Shown here piece by piece: positions 10,761-21,590 of a stretch of 64,000 bases of DNA (position 1 is its first letter; each line of letters begins with the position of its first letter). Source of the DNA: Echinometra lucunter (Eukaryota; Echinodermata; Echinoidea; Camarodonta; Echinometridae). The position numbers and the translations under genes were made by a program. The notes under the pieces were generated by a model. That model did not search any database. It was given only the letters and a program-made list of their open reading frames with translations, and had not been told where the DNA came from. The stretch is from contig CM057162.1 in NCBI GenBank assembly GCA_029962745.1, forward strand, positions 7,263,118 through 7,327,117, read 5' to 3'.

Positions 10761-11653
10761 TACACAACTATGAGCATGGGAACTATTATGACTGGAAAAT
10801 TTGGTTAAATTGTCACCTTTTTCTGATCACTTAGAGAATATTTCAAATTTGAATGCAGTCCTTTTTCGTGAGACTTTGCTGTAAATTCCACATGGGAATG
10901 AAAAAAAAAATGTTATAAAACTCACAGTTTGTATTTCCTTTGTCCAACAACTCGAGCCCTTTTGATATGCCTGACTTTTGAAAGAAAATCTTCCGTCAGT
11001 CAGAAGACATTTCTTTCCGAACGGATGTATAGAGAACAACAATTTTAAGATCTTAAGATTGACTTTATGAAGAGAAAGACTGATATGATCATTTTGTTTA
11101 TACAGAATAGAGACAAAAACTGTGAAGGAAAAGATTTTTAAAATGTTATTAGTAACAAGAAGAAGAAAACAAAACTGAACAATTGAAAATACGTATTGAT
11201 ACCATTAATACGGGTGAGTATAAATGAATTTGTCTAGGAGTTGATGATTATCAAATACAGTCATAGCAGTAGGCGAGAATGAATATACCGAGAGGAAAGA
11301 AAGAGAGAGCGAGAAAAGAGATGGATGCCTTTTGGCTTTTATAATATGGAAATATTGCACAAAGAGGAAACCATAGCTATTTGAAAATTGCACTGCCCTT
11401 CAGACACATTTTTTCCGGCAAATATTTTTCTGTACATTTGGACTATGTCATTTGCAGTAGTTTCAAATGTTGTCTACATTCTGTCGAAATATTATGCAAA
11501 TGAAGCTTTCCACCCTATTTGTTGAAATAAACATGTCAGACAGGTAAATATGAATAGTTAACTACATAAGAACACTCAGTGTTAAGGAAAGTCAATTGTT
11601 TTGGTGTTCGATCAAATATGAATTTCGAATTGCCCATGAAAATCCAACCTCAA

Positions 11654-11690
<37 letters not shown>

Positions 11691-12248
11691 AGGAAAGTCT
11701 GCCCACAGAGCAAAATTAGAAGGTGTGATCAGTCAAAACCCAGGAAGAGAAATGATCGTGGGAAAACGACTGGAGACCAACCAATGAAAAGTGAATCACT
11801 CATTTTGATAATAGTTCTGTTTTCACTTTCAATAGGAGACTTTTTGTGGTTCATGATTATTAATCATGTTTTCATAGATATTAACAAGTTAATTCAGCAC
11901 ATCGGATTTACATACATCGGTATCAATACATGCGATATCTTGACCAGACGAAGAGGCAATCAATGATATAGAGACCAGTTTTGTGAATGTTTCTTCAAAT
12001 CATTTTCTTACTCCACTGAATAATTGAAGATTAGTCATGCAACTTGATTAAGATTGAAACGTCGTGCATATATTTGAAAAGTTTGGTTATGCACTTAAAG
12101 TGAAAAAATGCTTATTTTTGCATCTTCAAGATAAAAACGAAATGTTCTCAATCTCGTCAACAGATATTCAACAGTAGGGGTTTTTCCTGCAAACCAGGCA
12201 GGTCAGCCCATGCACAGACACAATCCAGTACCGACGATTTGACAAGAT

Positions 12249-12488
12249 TTACTTCCGGCTTCCATTAATGTACAACGAGGTTAACAAATCCCTCATTTGA
12301 CGAAAATATTGTTCAGGTTTCATAAACTCTCTTGATAATTTTGGTAGATCTATGCAGGTAGCATCCCGGTTTGTTGCTGGAATAACTATGATTTTAATGG
12401 GACTTGTTAAGACTCGACCCATAATGTTTATATGGAAACCGGAAATGCCCGTGTCTGCACCGTGTGTGGGAAATATCACCCCCTCCAC
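12249..12488 (-). CDS. Unrecognised 80-codon open frame
   Basis: Begins MEGVIFPTHGADTG and ends SLYINGSRK with a normal-looking, non-repetitive composition (IKIIVIPATNRDATCIDLPKL in the middle). An AG acceptor-like CGGTGCAG lies inside at about 12462, so it could be an exon of something larger. No family recognised and no neighbouring exons found. It may equally be chance. Confidence 0.2.
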   Translation of the reverse strand: MEGVIFPTHGADTGISGFHINIMGRVLTSPIKIIVIPATNRDATCIDLPKLSREFMKPEQYFRQMRDLLTSLYINGSRK

Positions 12489-12820
12489 TGTTCAAGTTCG
12501 TATTTACGATATGGAGAATTAGGAATGAAAAGTGATGGGGTCACGCGGGACTAGACAAGCTTGTGGCCTCAAGATTTAGTCCAAGTTTCAATCACCTGCA
12601 TAGTCACCTTTAGAAGAAGAGGGAATTGCAAAATGAATCCCTTTCATGAGACAGTGCTAAAAATACTTCATGTACCTAGGAATGGAAATGCTATGGGAGC
12701 TTACAATTTATATTCCACTTTTACAAGAACTCCCGCGGCCTTTACATCAAAGGAATGCCATTGATTTTCATTTTTGAACGAATGTACGTAGGACAAGTAT
12801 TTAAAAATCTTACTGACTTT

Positions 12821-13320
12821 NNNNNNNNNNNNNNNNNNNNNNNNNNNNNNNNNNNNNNNNNNNNNNNNNNNNNNNNNNNNNNNNNNNNNNNNNNNNNNNN
12901 NNNNNNNNNNNNNNNNNNNNNNNNNNNNNNNNNNNNNNNNNNNNNNNNNNNNNNNNNNNNNNNNNNNNNNNNNNNNNNNNNNNNNNNNNNNNNNNNNNNN
13001 NNNNNNNNNNNNNNNNNNNNNNNNNNNNNNNNNNNNNNNNNNNNNNNNNNNNNNNNNNNNNNNNNNNNNNNNNNNNNNNNNNNNNNNNNNNNNNNNNNNN
13101 NNNNNNNNNNNNNNNNNNNNNNNNNNNNNNNNNNNNNNNNNNNNNNNNNNNNNNNNNNNNNNNNNNNNNNNNNNNNNNNNNNNNNNNNNNNNNNNNNNNN
13201 NNNNNNNNNNNNNNNNNNNNNNNNNNNNNNNNNNNNNNNNNNNNNNNNNNNNNNNNNNNNNNNNNNNNNNNNNNNNNNNNNNNNNNNNNNNNNNNNNNNN
13301 NNNNNNNNNNNNNNNNNNNN
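12821..13320. other. Assembly gap (500 N)
   Basis: Exactly 500 N, hence probably a placeholder. It removes the inner end of arm 2, precisely where the GA microsatellite would lie. Confidence 1.
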
Positions 13321-15063
13321 TCTCTTTCGCGCGTGCTCTTTCAATGTATTCCCTTCCCCCAAACAGCAGATGCATAGAATTGACTGATGAACAGTTAGAA
13401 CACATTTCATCAAGACTTACATCAGGTAGCAGTTACATTTACATTTGAGGAAATAAATCTGCCAAGAGAGAATTTCATCCGTTCAGTCATCAACATGGTC
13501 AATACACACAAATCCAGGAAAAGAACAGGAATACCCCATTTACATGAGTATGGCAACATTTTTCTCCTACCATGCCTACAGAATCTTTAAATAGAATGTT
13601 CACATAGCAAAACAAGTGCATGTATTAAGAACAACTCGTTTTACATTACACAGGGTGGGACTGTCACAAGATGTCCAACTGACCTTCATTATTCTTGTAG
13701 CAATGGCAAAGAAATAATTGTACATAAAATTTCAGTCATCTTTTTTGGCAGTTTACAAAACTTAGGTAGAGGGGGAAAAATTAAGTTTACATCATGCCAC
13801 GTAATAACGATTAGATTCTGCTCTGAGAACAGTTTTGTTTTGCATGGTCTTATAACCATATAACTTACAAATTACAACGTGGTGATGACTCCAAAGCCGT
13901 ATTACAGATATTAATTGTGCCAACAAATATTATCATTTTCATATTTGAACTCACAGATATTCAGTATGTATTAAATACACAGCACTGTTCTGTATATCTA
14001 AGCCATGAGCGATCTTGGTGTCATTAGTACTGGAAAAGAATTCTCCCTGTAATCTAAACGCGTTAGCCAAAATAAATGATCTTGTTATCATTTTATTGGG
14101 GAAAAAAGAATTCTTTTTCGAATCAATTTAGCAATTATCATATCATGTCATTTATCTCGCTGAAATGTAGGATCACAGGTGTAGCGTTCTTTTTGGGCCA
14201 CCCTGTATAAGAAAATGTTGGGTCGGTTTATTACAGAAATATCATCATAAAATACAGAAAAATGCTGAAAATAACTGGAACAATCAACTCCTGGGCAAGG
14301 ACAAACTACAGAGCGCCATCTTAGGACTGGATTGAATCAATAAACTTTGAAAACAGTAATTCTTGTCACGCACTCTAGTAAGTACATCAATAATCTGATC
14401 TTTCGTCACTTTATCTCCAACGAACTTTCTGTATAACTGCAGGCACACGAGAGACACTCTTTGTTATACAACATTAGGTCATGGCCGTGCGCAGCAGGGG
14501 AAAGGCCCCCCCCCCCCCCCCTGAAATTTTCAAGATCTATATTTTTTTACTGAAAAATTCTCCAAATTTTACCCCAAAGTATGCACCAGATCCATTAATT
14601 TCAATTTAAAAAAAAAAAACAAATGCGCCCTCTTGATAAACTCGGTCACTTCCCTCCATCGCTTGCGTGTTTCTTCTAATATTTAACGTACTCTTGCCAT
14701 CCCCCCCCCCCGAAAAAAATTCTCCGAATGGCTCTGCATTAGGTTCAGGTCCTCTCTCCAGGAGTTTCCTTGCAAACGCTGCTGCCGTTTTTGAAGTTCT
14801 TCAGCTTGAAACCCAGATTAGTGGCTGTTCTTAGTGTGATGATCTATCTGATGAAATGGTAGGAGGTTGCAATGCAAGAAGTATGCTGAAAACTGGAAGA
14901 TAATAAAAATGTAATAAATGATGCAATTGCTTTGCAATATCCTTTAATGAGCCTATATTTCACTACAGACATGGATATCTTATCATTAAAACTGAACCAG
15001 GGTTTCATGAAGAGTCTTGTCAGTGATTTTACTGACAAGTGATATAAGCTACTGAAATCCTTG
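13321..15063 (-). repeat. Arm 2 of the large inverted duplication
   Basis: Reverse complement of 7822-9575 as described for arm 1. Small indels lie mainly in homopolymers. It begins at the gap with TCTCTTTCGCGCGTGCTCTT, so its inner boundary cannot be seen. Confidence 0.9.
14480..14736 (-). mobile_element. hAT-like MITE in arm 2
   Basis: Flanked by the 8-bp repeat CATTAGGT (14472-14479 and 14737-14744), the reverse complement of the TSD in arm 1. One end retains CATGGCCGTGCGCAG; the other is eroded (GAATGGCTCTG). The C-run and A-run lengths differ from arm 1. Confidence 0.8.
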
Positions 15064-15124
15064 CAAATGATTGTCTGAGAGCAACTTTGTCAGTGAAAAT
15101 CACTGACAAGATTCTTCATGAAAC
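14999..15124. mobile_element. Foldback MITE, TTTCATGAAG family (complete copy)
   Basis: Ends GGTTTCATGAAGAGTCTTG and CAAGATTCTTCATGAAAC are inverted copies, with internal TCAGTGATTTT/AAAATCACTGA arms. In arm 1 only about half of this element remains (7817-7893), so one edge of the inverted duplication lies inside it. Relatives at 53608-53727 and 63318-63445. Confidence 0.85.
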
Positions 15125-15129
15125 ACTAC

Positions 15130-15960
15130 CCTGATGCGTTTCTCTTCTGACGTGGATTTTCATAGCTGAAATCTAACCAGAATGCTCAGTATGGATAAAA
15201 TTCATCTTCATTTCGGTACAAATCAACTGTGTTACAACAAAGGTACTCAGGTCCTCTGCCAGAAGGTAAAAGAAAAAAATCCTCCCCACTGGCAGGAGGC
15301 AGGGTTACAAAATAGAGTACAAACTATAGACAAAGTATTAATGAAAACAAAAAGGAAATAGTAACAAAGGAACAAGATATTGTCTTATGGTCAGCAAATG
15401 GTAGGCAAACCAAGGAGCAATTTTGTGATTCAGGAATACTGAAATAAAATAAAATAGATTTTTGCCAAGATAATTATCATCTTACTTTCTTGATTCCATT
15501 TTCAATAAAGACCCGTATATGCAAACATATGTTGCTGGAAATCAATCATACACAAAACCTAGTTTTAGAAGGCTCATCAAAGATCTAGAGCCATCCATGA
15601 GCATGAACATTGCTAGGCAGCTAATTGTGACGGAAATAGTGAACGGCACTGAGCTCGTTTAATAACTGGAACTATCAAACTCGTAGGCTAGGAAAAAAAT
15701 AATAGAGCGCCATCCAAAGACTGTACCGAATCTGTCATGCAATGCACGTGTGTCATCAGTACATTATCAAAGAATTACGAAGAATCCTCAGTATCGAAAT
15801 AAAGCACGCGTACGTATTGTAGTACGTGTCAATCGGAGAAAGCCTATAGCTTTTATGAAGACGGCCCAGAGAAAAAGATTATAACCTTTATCTAGACGTT
15901 TGTATTTCTTATCTTCTTTATTTTTCTTATTTTTCTGTACATAGCTTTTGGTAAAGAGCT
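15130..15960. other. No gene recognised
   Basis: AT-rich. Around 15655-15740 there is a reversed, diverged relative of the arm segment with AACTGGAAC, CTCGTAGG and AGAGCGCCATC. Otherwise nothing assignable. Confidence 0.5.
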
Positions 15961-15979
15961 TAAGTGGTGACAGGCATTG

Positions 15980-16200
15980 TCCCGTGGGCGGATCCAGGGG
16001 GGCGAAGCGCCGCTTCGCGCCGCCCCCCCCCCCCCCCCCATTGCCGGAGCAAAAACAAGAGCAAAAAAAAAAAAAAAAAAGAGAGAGAGAGAAAAAAAGA
16101 AAGAAAAAAAGAAAAAGAAAAAAGTTTTTTAGAAGAAGAAGAAGAAGAAGAAGAAGAAGAAGAAGAAAAGAAAGAAAGAAAGAGAGAAAATGAAAGGGCT
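15980..16200. repeat. G/C homopolymers followed by a long purine tract
   Basis: GGATCCAGGGGGGCGAAGCGCCGCTTCGCGCC-type start, a 17-C run, then over 120 bases of A/G (A-run, GA, GAAA, GAA triplets). Such GGATCCAGGGG starts are common in interspersed repeats. Poly-K/poly-E frames here are artefacts. Confidence 0.8.
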
Positions 16201-16480
16201 ATGGTAAATTATCCGCTCGCGCTCCACACTCGCATGCTTGAGAGTTATGAGAAAGAATTACAAAGAAATATGATTCATTTTATGGAGATTTTTCCGCTCA
16301 CGCTTTGCGCTCCCATATAGGGGGAAGGTGATTAGGTTCCTCATCAGTTTTAGAATGAGTTCAAAATAAATGAGAGGTAAAATTGCTCTCCTTCAGGTTA
16401 TTGTAAAACAAAATTTCGGCTCGCGCTTCCCGCTCGCAATTGTCACTTCCTCAAAAAGGTCTACTATTTCCAAACTTGAA
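16200..16480. repeat. Interspersed repeat with CCGCTCGCGCT motifs
   Basis: CCGCTCGCGCTCCACACTCGC, CCGCTCACGCTTTGCGCTCCC and CGGCTCGCGCTTCCCGCTCGC recur at roughly 100-190-base spacing, suggesting an old tandem structure. Confidence 0.55.
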
Positions 16481-16509
16481 ACATTGTAAAAATCCTATGT
16501 ACCGGACTG

Positions 16510-16770
16510 ACAGCATTGGCGTAAGCTAGGATTTAGTTTTAGCGGGGGCGGTAGTGAGCATGCGAAGAGTGCGAATCACTTACTAAGCGCGCGAAGCGCG
16601 CTCCCTAGTGGGGAGGGTGCAGGGAGTACCGACGTTTCTTTGAATGATATTGTTCCTTTCCTGCTCCCGCTCTTCTTATGTTCTCGCTCACTTTGTTCTT
16701 CTTTTTTTCTCTCTCTCTTTTGTTAACACACTTTGGGGGGGGGGGGTTGACCGCCCAACCTCCTCCCTTC
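16510..16770 (+). repeat. Interspersed family 'GCGTAGCTAGG ... CGACGTTTCTTTGAA' (copy 1)
   Basis: Contains TTGGCGTAAGCTAGGATT, GCGCGAAGCGCGCTCCCTAG, GGGAGGGTGCAGGGAG and CGACGTTTCTTTGAAT. The same string of motifs occurs at 26420-26560, 26750-26880 and reversed at 41580-41760. CAGTGGCGTAGCTAGG-type starts suggest non-autonomous hAT elements. Confidence 0.65.
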
Positions 16771-17440
16771 CCTACGTGGGTGGCCTAGGCCCTCCAACGT
16801 CCAGCAATAGATCAAGTCGTCTCCACTGCATTTCTTCAAAATTTTGAATGAAAATCCAAAAAGAAAGAAATAGATCTATCATAATAGGTAGAACCTGATC
16901 GTGTTAACAGAAGAATGAAATAACCGGTTTGGGCTATATAGAGTCTATATAAACCATTTAGCACTCATGACTGCCGCTCATAAAGTTTACTCTTTCCCCC
17001 TTTTGTAGAAATATAAGACCATTCTGTTTATGAGCGCAACACCTTGGGCTTAAAACATAACTATTAAATGCAAATCGCTTGAGATTGCGAAGGGCGCTCC
17101 CCCGGGGGGGGGGGGGGGAGCATGTTCCCTGTCTGCTCCCGCTCTTTTTTACATTCTTCTAGGCCCCCTTTTTTTTCTCGCTCACGTTTTTCCCCCCTAC
17201 TTTTTCTTTTTGTTTGCTTTTTGTTGGCGTTTTCGGGGGTGACCGCCCCCACCCCCCCCCCTTGGCTACGCGGTGACTTACACTCATAATGTAATAATGT
17301 AAAACTAGGGTAGAGGTACAATTCCCAATCGACAAATTCGCGATTGCTGTCGTCAAAAAAAAAGAGAGAGAAAGAAAGGAAAGGGAATAGGAAGAAGGGG
17401 AAAAAGAAAGAAAAAGAGGAGTAAGGTGCCCATGGTCAGC
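16771..17440. other. Repeat-rich stretch with G-runs and pyrimidine tracts
   Basis: Contains AGCGCTCCCCCGGGG followed by 12 G, GCTCCCGCTCTTTT and TTTTCTCGCTCACG, all fragments of the neighbouring repeat families. No gene. Confidence 0.5.
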
Positions 17441-17454
17441 TTATTTTTTTTGAT

Positions 17455-19065
17455 CATTTTGACGACGAAATAACACCGGTACCACAAAAGAGAGTGTATA
17501 TTTTTCCTCGGAAAGCAACCACATTCGGGAGGTGAGATGAACAAATATAATAATCTAGATACTTTTAGGCAAATCATGTATTTCGATGAAGAATTGTCAC
17601 TGTCTTCTACCACAAAAAGGTATATGTATATATTTTCCCCACTATCTTGTATAATACAAGATGGTCTTTGAAAGTTATGTAGGAGAGGTGACCACATATT
17701 TAAAAATAGATATCTTAAAGGCCCATCGTGTATTTTGATGAAGAACTTTCACTTCTACCATGAAAGGGAGTACATATTTATGTATTTTCCTCGCTCGCTA
17801 TGCTCGTTCGTTCAATACTCGGATATAATATGGATTTGAGAAATCAAACGAATTCGGCAAGCGAGGTGACCAAATGTACCTGCACACAAATATAAAAGGT
17901 TAGTTATCTCACAATTAATACCATCGTGTATTTGGATGAAAAATTAACACTTCTACCATAAAAATAGTGTATAGATTTTTTCCTCGCTCGCTGCGCTCAC
18001 TCCGATTAAATTTAACCCGTGATTAATACCATCGTGTATTTGGTTGAAGAATTATCACTTCTACCATTAAAAATAGTATGTAGATTTTTTTCCTCACTCG
18101 CTTCGCTCGCACTGATTACATTTTGATACAAGATGTTCTGTAAAAGCAAACGAATTGGGCAAGAGAGATGACCATATTATGTACCAGTATACATAAAAGT
18201 CACATATCTCATGATTAATACCATCGTTTATTGGGATGAATAATTATCACTTCTACCATGAAAAATAGTATACAGATTTTTTTCTCGCTCGCTGCGCTCA
18301 CTCGGATTAAATTTAAATACAAGATGGCATGGAAAAATCTAACGAATGCGGCAAGCGAGATGACCAAATATACCTGTATACATATGAAAAAGTCAGATAT
18401 CTCATGATTAATACCATCGTGTATTAGGATGAATAATTATCACTTCTACCATGAAAAATAGTATACAGATTTTTTTCTCGATCGCTGCGCTCACTCGGAT
18501 TAAATTTAAATACAAGATGGCTTGGAAAATCTAACCAATGCGGCAAGCGAGATGACCAAATATACCTGTATACATATGAAAAAGTCAGATATCTCATGAT
18601 TAATACCATCGTGCATTGGGATGAAGAATTATCACTTTTTCCATAAACAAAAAATAGTATATAGATTTTTCTTCGCTTGCTGCGCTCGCTCGAATTAATT
18701 CTAACACTAGATGGTTTGGAAAAGCAAACGAATTCAGCAAGCGAGGTGACCAAAATATGTATATGCATAAGTAAGATATCTCATAGTTATTTCTTCTGTG
18801 TATTTGGATGAATAATTATCAGTTCTACTATGGGAAAGGTGTATTTTTTTTTCCTCGCTCGCTGCGCTCAAGATTGAGGATGGTCTTTGAAAGTATCGGG
18901 CGAAAGAGTTGGCCAAATAGGCCTATGTTATCTTTAAGCCCATCGTGTAGTTTGATGAAGAACTATCACTTCTACGAAAGAGAGTGCATATTTTTCCTCG
19001 CTCGTATTATGTTTAGACACAGGGTGTTTCCGGAAAGCAAACACATTCGGCAAGTGAGGTTAACA
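17455..19065 (+). repeat. Tandem array with a period of about 192 bp
   Basis: The anchor ATTAATACCATCGT occurs at 17914, 18022, 18214, 18407 and 18599, with a decayed anchor near 18787. Spacing is 192-193 (one unit shortened to 108). Each unit runs ATACCATCGTGTATT, GATGAATAATTATCACTTC, TACCATGAAAAATAGTAT, TCCTCGCTCGCTGCGCTCAC, ACAAGATGG, GCAAGCGAGATGACCAAATA. Older units extend to 17455 and 19065. Central units are most alike, the edges more decayed. Not coding. Confidence 0.9.
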
Positions 19066-20098
19066 GTTATATCATTTAGAAGAAAAATGTGATAGAAGGA
19101 CACAATGTCTCGTGGGCTTTATACGGTTGAATTTATCGGCATTAGTTGTCGGTAATCACTGGCATTGTTTGTTGGCAATCTGGCCTCTACACCCCTAAAA
19201 AAAATGAGATTGCGTACAAGCAATATAAAGACTATTCAAATTTCTCTTAACTGGGTGGATTAGCACGTGTGACAAAAAAACAGTAATGATAAAAAATAAT
19301 AAAAAGAAATCTCTAAAAAGATCATCATGTACCATACTCTGAGTTTTTCGACAAGCAAGGAAAAAGGTTTGTAATGTTCCATCTGTGCCGGGGGTGCACA
19401 TTTCCTTTCACTCGATGTGTGAAATCAGACATCAGTTTTGCTGCTGGCATGTAGGCCTAGGGGCACGGGGATTCTCGGACACGCCTCCAATGAAAATAAC
19501 TGGAGGTGAGGTTTTGTAAGACTGTATTCTGCTTTAGCAATCTGAGGAGTCAGGTGATCGAAAAAAACACACAAAAACAAACAAAAAACAAAACAAAACA
19601 AGCAAACGGTTGGGCCTAGTAGTAGGTGCAACAGGGTTTACACTTATGAAAGAAGGAAAAAAAACGCCCCAGCCTCGACATCATTTTTAATCAAACATTA
19701 TTTAACCTTCTATACCATCTGAGGATATATTTAGTACTGAATCCTCAATTCTGTTTTAACAAGTAAAAAATCCCTTCCCCCCCCCCCATCAACTCTCTGT
19801 CTTTTTCTCCCTCCCCTCTCCCTCTCAAAGAGTTTCATTTTCTTTTTATATTTTTCATACTCTCTACTCTCACAACCGATCTGAAAAACTGACTTCATTA
19901 ATACAACTGAGGCACAATAAAACAGTGTTTCTAATCAATTCTAAACAGTCTAAATTTTACCCGCTCAATTTTTACCTCCCTAGCTCTAGCAGACGACGCG
20001 TCGGTATCTCGCGTGACACATGATACAGAGAAAGTGCACGGTCACATGACGTCATCGATAATAACAAACGGTTTCACGTGTAGCATTACAAAATGGTA
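19066..20098. other. No gene recognised
   Basis: AT-rich with C-runs. Around 20010-20095 are TGACGTCA (20047-20054) and TTTCACGTG, a CRE-like octamer and an E-box, but no promoter context. Confidence 0.45.
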
Positions 20099-20865
20099 AA
20101 AAGCAGGCATATTCCCGAGGATTTATGGGGGTCTATTAGACTCGTCGAGGCTCGATTATATATTTTCAGAGTTTGATGTTAATCCCCTTTTCTATTTATA
20201 TGAATAAATGCTAGGGGAATTGAATTAATTTCAAATTCCCTGTTTTTTGTGTATTAACCTATAGCAGCTTGAAGGCCAAAAGCATGCATATTCCCTGGGA
20301 TTTGTGGGAGGTTTGTAAATTTCTTTGAGCCTTCAATTAGCTTTTTCAAAGTCCCAAACTGCATACATTTCACATTTTTCATATCTACAAAATATAAAAA
20401 AAATAAATGAATAATAATCATCCGAAAATTGCTTGTTTTACGTGTAAGCCTATGGCGGGCAAGGCTATTTTTTTGTTTGTTTGTTTGTTTTGGTCAAAAG
20501 CATGCATATTCCCGGGCATTTATGAGGGGTTTACTGGACTCATCGAGCCTCAGTTACATATTTCCAGAGCTTGAAATTTCATGTAAATCACTTCTTTCTT
20601 AAACTAGAATAAAAGCTATTGGAATCGAAATCATTTCAAAATCCCTGTTTTTGCGTGTTTGGCAGATGACTCCGTCAAAAAACAAGCATGATCCTGGGGA
20701 TATAGTGCAATCTACTGAAAATAAAGAATCAAGGAATGTTTTATAACTATCCATCCTTCCGCTCGTGCAAAAATCAGGCTTAAAAAAAAAACCAAAGTTT
20801 TAGATATGAAATATCAAGAAAAAAATGAGACATCTTTTCATGCGTTATACCAATGGCGGACTCAT
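20099..20865 (+). repeat. Decayed tandem array of four units, ~180-220 bp
   Basis: Units begin AAAGCAGGCATATTCCCGAG (about 20099), AAAGCATGCATATTCCCTGG (20279), AAAGCATGCATATTCCCGGG (20498) and AAACAAGCATGATCCTGGGG (20682). Each contains TT(A/G)TG(G/A)GGG, a GAGCCTC or GAGGCTC word, TTTTCAGAG, then TTTCAAA(T/A)TCCCTGTTTTT. Quite diverged, so older than the array at 17.5-19 kb. Confidence 0.75.
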
Positions 20866-21004
20866 TTTTCCGAGTCCGTTTTTAACACAGCATTTACCCT
20901 TGCCAAAACGTATTACGGAAGTTGGTGAGAGTACTTTGTCTCTATGTCTTGCAATCCAATGTCTTTGACATTTGTAGGTCTTGTTATTGTCATTCTCGAA
21001 CTAA

Positions 21005-21131
21005 CTTTTGTGGATTACTACACGCACACGGGAGCCACCCTATCTACTTTTTCGTGAATCTGTATATTACTCTGTTGCATTGCTTGGAGTGCTAATTTCC
21101 GTGTGCCTGTTTTCTGGTAAGTTTATCAGAC
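21005..21131 (+). pseudogene. Orphan signal-peptide-like exon related to the Ig gene
   Basis: Frame SVALLGVLISVCLFS ends TTTTCTG|GTAAGTTTATCA at 21116/21117. It matches the minus-strand first exon at 3709-3778 (SNVAFLGLLISLSLFS, same donor and same intron start) at about 49 of 58 positions by eye. The frame is open back to 21005 but has no ATG, and no Ig-domain exon was found downstream on the plus strand, so it looks like the remains of an inverted paralogue. A functional exon with an unseen upstream start cannot be excluded. Confidence 0.6.
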
Positions 21132-21463
21132 CGTAACTCCTTGATCACATGACGCCAAACCATAGCAACGATCAAAAGTTTGCATCTATTCTACTACTCA
21201 CTGGTCAGAGTACTCACTGAATACATGATAAAACTGTTCTGTTTACTAGATTTTCATAATATTTCATGGTAATACAAACATCGATGACAAAAACAAATGA
21301 AATATTTCTCTTTTTTCTTCGTGTAATAATAATTTCAAATAAGTATTCAAGCATTTGGGAATGCAGCATCGAATTCATATATGTTCATTTTATCAAGGGA
21401 GAGAACTTACAGGGACGACAAGGGGCCGCTCTCCGCGAAGGTGAGAGGGGACGAAGGAGCACC

Positions 21464-21590
21464 TTAGCTCCAAATTCTACGACACATGCTCCAGTGACAA
21501 TTGCTCCGCCGACGTTTGCTCCGCCGAGAATTGCTCCGCGGACAGTTGCTCCCCTGAAAATTGCTCCCTCCCCCCTTCCAATGCAAAATT
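21464..21590. repeat. 15-bp tandem repeat, TGCTCCGCCGACAAT-like
   Basis: ATTGCTCC or its variants recur every 15 bases about seven times (CATGCTCCAGTGACA, ATTGCTCCGCCGACG, TTTGCTCCGCCGAGA, ATTGCTCCGCGGACA and so on). The minus strand translates to five-residue units (AIFRG, ATVRG, AILGG, ANVGG, AIVTG) resembling pentapeptide repeats, but it has no plausible gene context. A reversed, looser set lies at 25565-25745 and single units at 27490-27555. Confidence 0.8.

Larger units (their letters stand above)
9661..12820. other. Spacer between inverted-repeat arms; no confident gene
   Basis: AT-rich. It contains a retroposed 3' end (10545-10760), a 32-A run at 11657-11688, and an unrecognised 80-codon frame at 12249-12488. 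A block near 10140-10300 repeats AGTCAT-type words. Nothing else is assignable. Confidence 0.5.

Noticed and set aside
12701..13413. Long open frames crossing the 12821-13320 gap
   Set aside because: They consist mainly of N-derived unknown residues; real coding content is under 30 codons on each side.
20047..20054. TGACGTCA (CRE) near a CACGTG E-box
   Set aside because: No gene or start site nearby; isolated short motifs occur by chance.
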